Below, piece by piece: positions 12,696-13,274 of a stretch of DNA of 13,274 bases (the first letter of the stretch is position 1; the number at the start of each line of letters is the position of its first letter). Source of the DNA: Dermatophilaceae bacterium (GTDB lineage: Bacteria; Actinomycetota; Actinomycetes; Actinomycetales; Dermatophilaceae). Location: contig JABFXB010000451.1 of NCBI GenBank assembly GCA_013361975.1, forward strand, positions 1-13,274, given 5' to 3'. The notes beneath the pieces were generated by a model, which was not told where the DNA came from, ran no database searches, and saw only the letters and a list, made by a program, of their open reading frames with translations. Both the position numbers and the translations under genes were made by a program.

Positions 12696-13274
12696 TCACC
12701 GGGTGTGGCCGTCGCCCTCGACGACCCATTTCGTCGTCGTCAGCTCGGGCAGCGCCATCGGCCCCCTGGCGTGGAGCTTCTGCGTCGAGATGCCGATCTC
12801 GGCGCCGAATCCGAACTCTCCGCCGTCGGTGAAGCGAGTACTTGCGTTCACCATGACGGCCGCCGCGTCGACCTCGGCGGTGAACCGGCGGGCCGCGGCG
12901 CGGTCCTCCGTGACGATCGCCTCGGTGTGCCCGGTGCCGTAGCGACGGATGCGGTCCATCGCCTCGTCGACGTCGTCGACGACCGCGACGCTCATCTCGA
13001 GGCCGTGCCACTCGGTGCCGAAGTCGGTCTCGCTCGCGAGGTCGTATGCCGCACCGGCCGCGTCGGCGTACTCGGTGACCTCGGGTGCCACGTGCAGTCG
13101 CACGCCGGCCCCGGCGAGGTCGGTGAGCGCCTTCGGCAGGAAGTCGGCCGCGACGTCGCGGTGCACGAGGAGCGACTCGGCGGCGTTGCAGACGCTGGGC
13201 CGGTGGGTCTTCGCGTTGAGGGTGATGGCCTGCGCCTTGTCGAGGTCGGCGGCGCGGTCGACGTAGACGTGGCA
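12696..13274 (-). CDS. proA: Glutamate-5-semialdehyde dehydrogenase (gamma-glutamyl phosphate reductase) ProA, C-terminal part
   Basis: The frame is open from the window edge, giving 192 residues plus stop; the N-terminal half lies beyond 13274. The first residues read CHVYVDRAADLDKA, then NAKTHRPSVCNAAESLL, where the Cys is the catalytic thiol of ProA. TEWHGLEMSVAVVDDVDEAM, HTEAIVTED, VMVNASTRFTDGGEFGFGAEIGIS and the ending HARGPMALPELTTTKWVV are all strongly conserved in ProA. The enzyme reduces gamma-glutamyl phosphate with NADPH to glutamate-5-semialdehyde, the second step of proline synthesis, in the cytoplasm. The TGA is at 12698-12696. In many actinobacteria proA lies close to nadD; here a glycosyltransferase and a methyltransferase sit between them. 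Confidence 0.96.
   Translation of the reverse strand, partial: CHVYVDRAADLDKAQAITLNAKTHRPSVCNAAESLLVHRDVAADFLPKALTDLAGAGVRLHVAPEVTEYADAAGAAYDLASETDFGTEWHGLEMSVAVVDDVDEAMDRIRRYGTGHTEAIVTEDRAAARRFTAEVDAAAVMVNASTRFTDGGEFGFGAEIGISTQKLHARGPMALPELTTTKWVVEGDGHTR

Overview
The window is very GC-rich, with dense coding, frequent GTG starts and GC-biased third codon positions. It looks like an actinobacterial chromosome. The nadD-rsfS-histidine phosphatase cluster next to proA points to Actinomycetes, most likely Micrococcales and perhaps Intrasporangiaceae. That placement is inferred from gene content and style, not from a database search.

Layout, left: the 3' end of a FlK-like hotdog thioesterase (+), a DMT-type multispanning membrane protein (+), then on the minus strand a YgjV-like membrane protein with a soluble C-terminal domain and a secreted HEXXH zinc metalloprotease. 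Strong inverted repeats between these genes look like terminators.

Centre left (3268-4072, minus): two overlapping small multidrug resistance genes of Gdx/SugE type. Their leader contains what I read as a guanidine-III (ykkC-III) riboswitch, with both pseudoknot helices visible by eye, behind a plausible promoter. Together this is a guanidinium-responsive export operon.

Centre (4143-8363, plus): the most unusual part. Two genes separated by 3 nt encode (i) a membrane-anchored protein with a cytoplasmic CHAT caspase-like protease domain, an Arg-containing repeat linker, one transmembrane helix and a predicted outside CBM9-like domain, and (ii) a 650-residue metacaspase-type C14 peptidase with an intact His/Cys dyad. 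This resembles a transmembrane sensor-protease paired with a second protease, a candidate signalling, defence or cell-death module. A perfect 15-bp inverted repeat closes the operon and is shared with the converging tRNA-Ala(GGC) gene, which has its own promoter.

Right: on the minus strand, a small membrane protein, nadD, rsfS and a GpgP-like histidine phosphatase form a tight operon with two GTGA overlaps. A plus-strand GtrB/DPM1-like glycosyltransferase converges by 16 bp on a minus-strand SAM methyltransferase. The window ends inside proA (minus), which lies just upstream of the methyltransferase. A perfect 10-bp inverted repeat covers the methyltransferase start codon.
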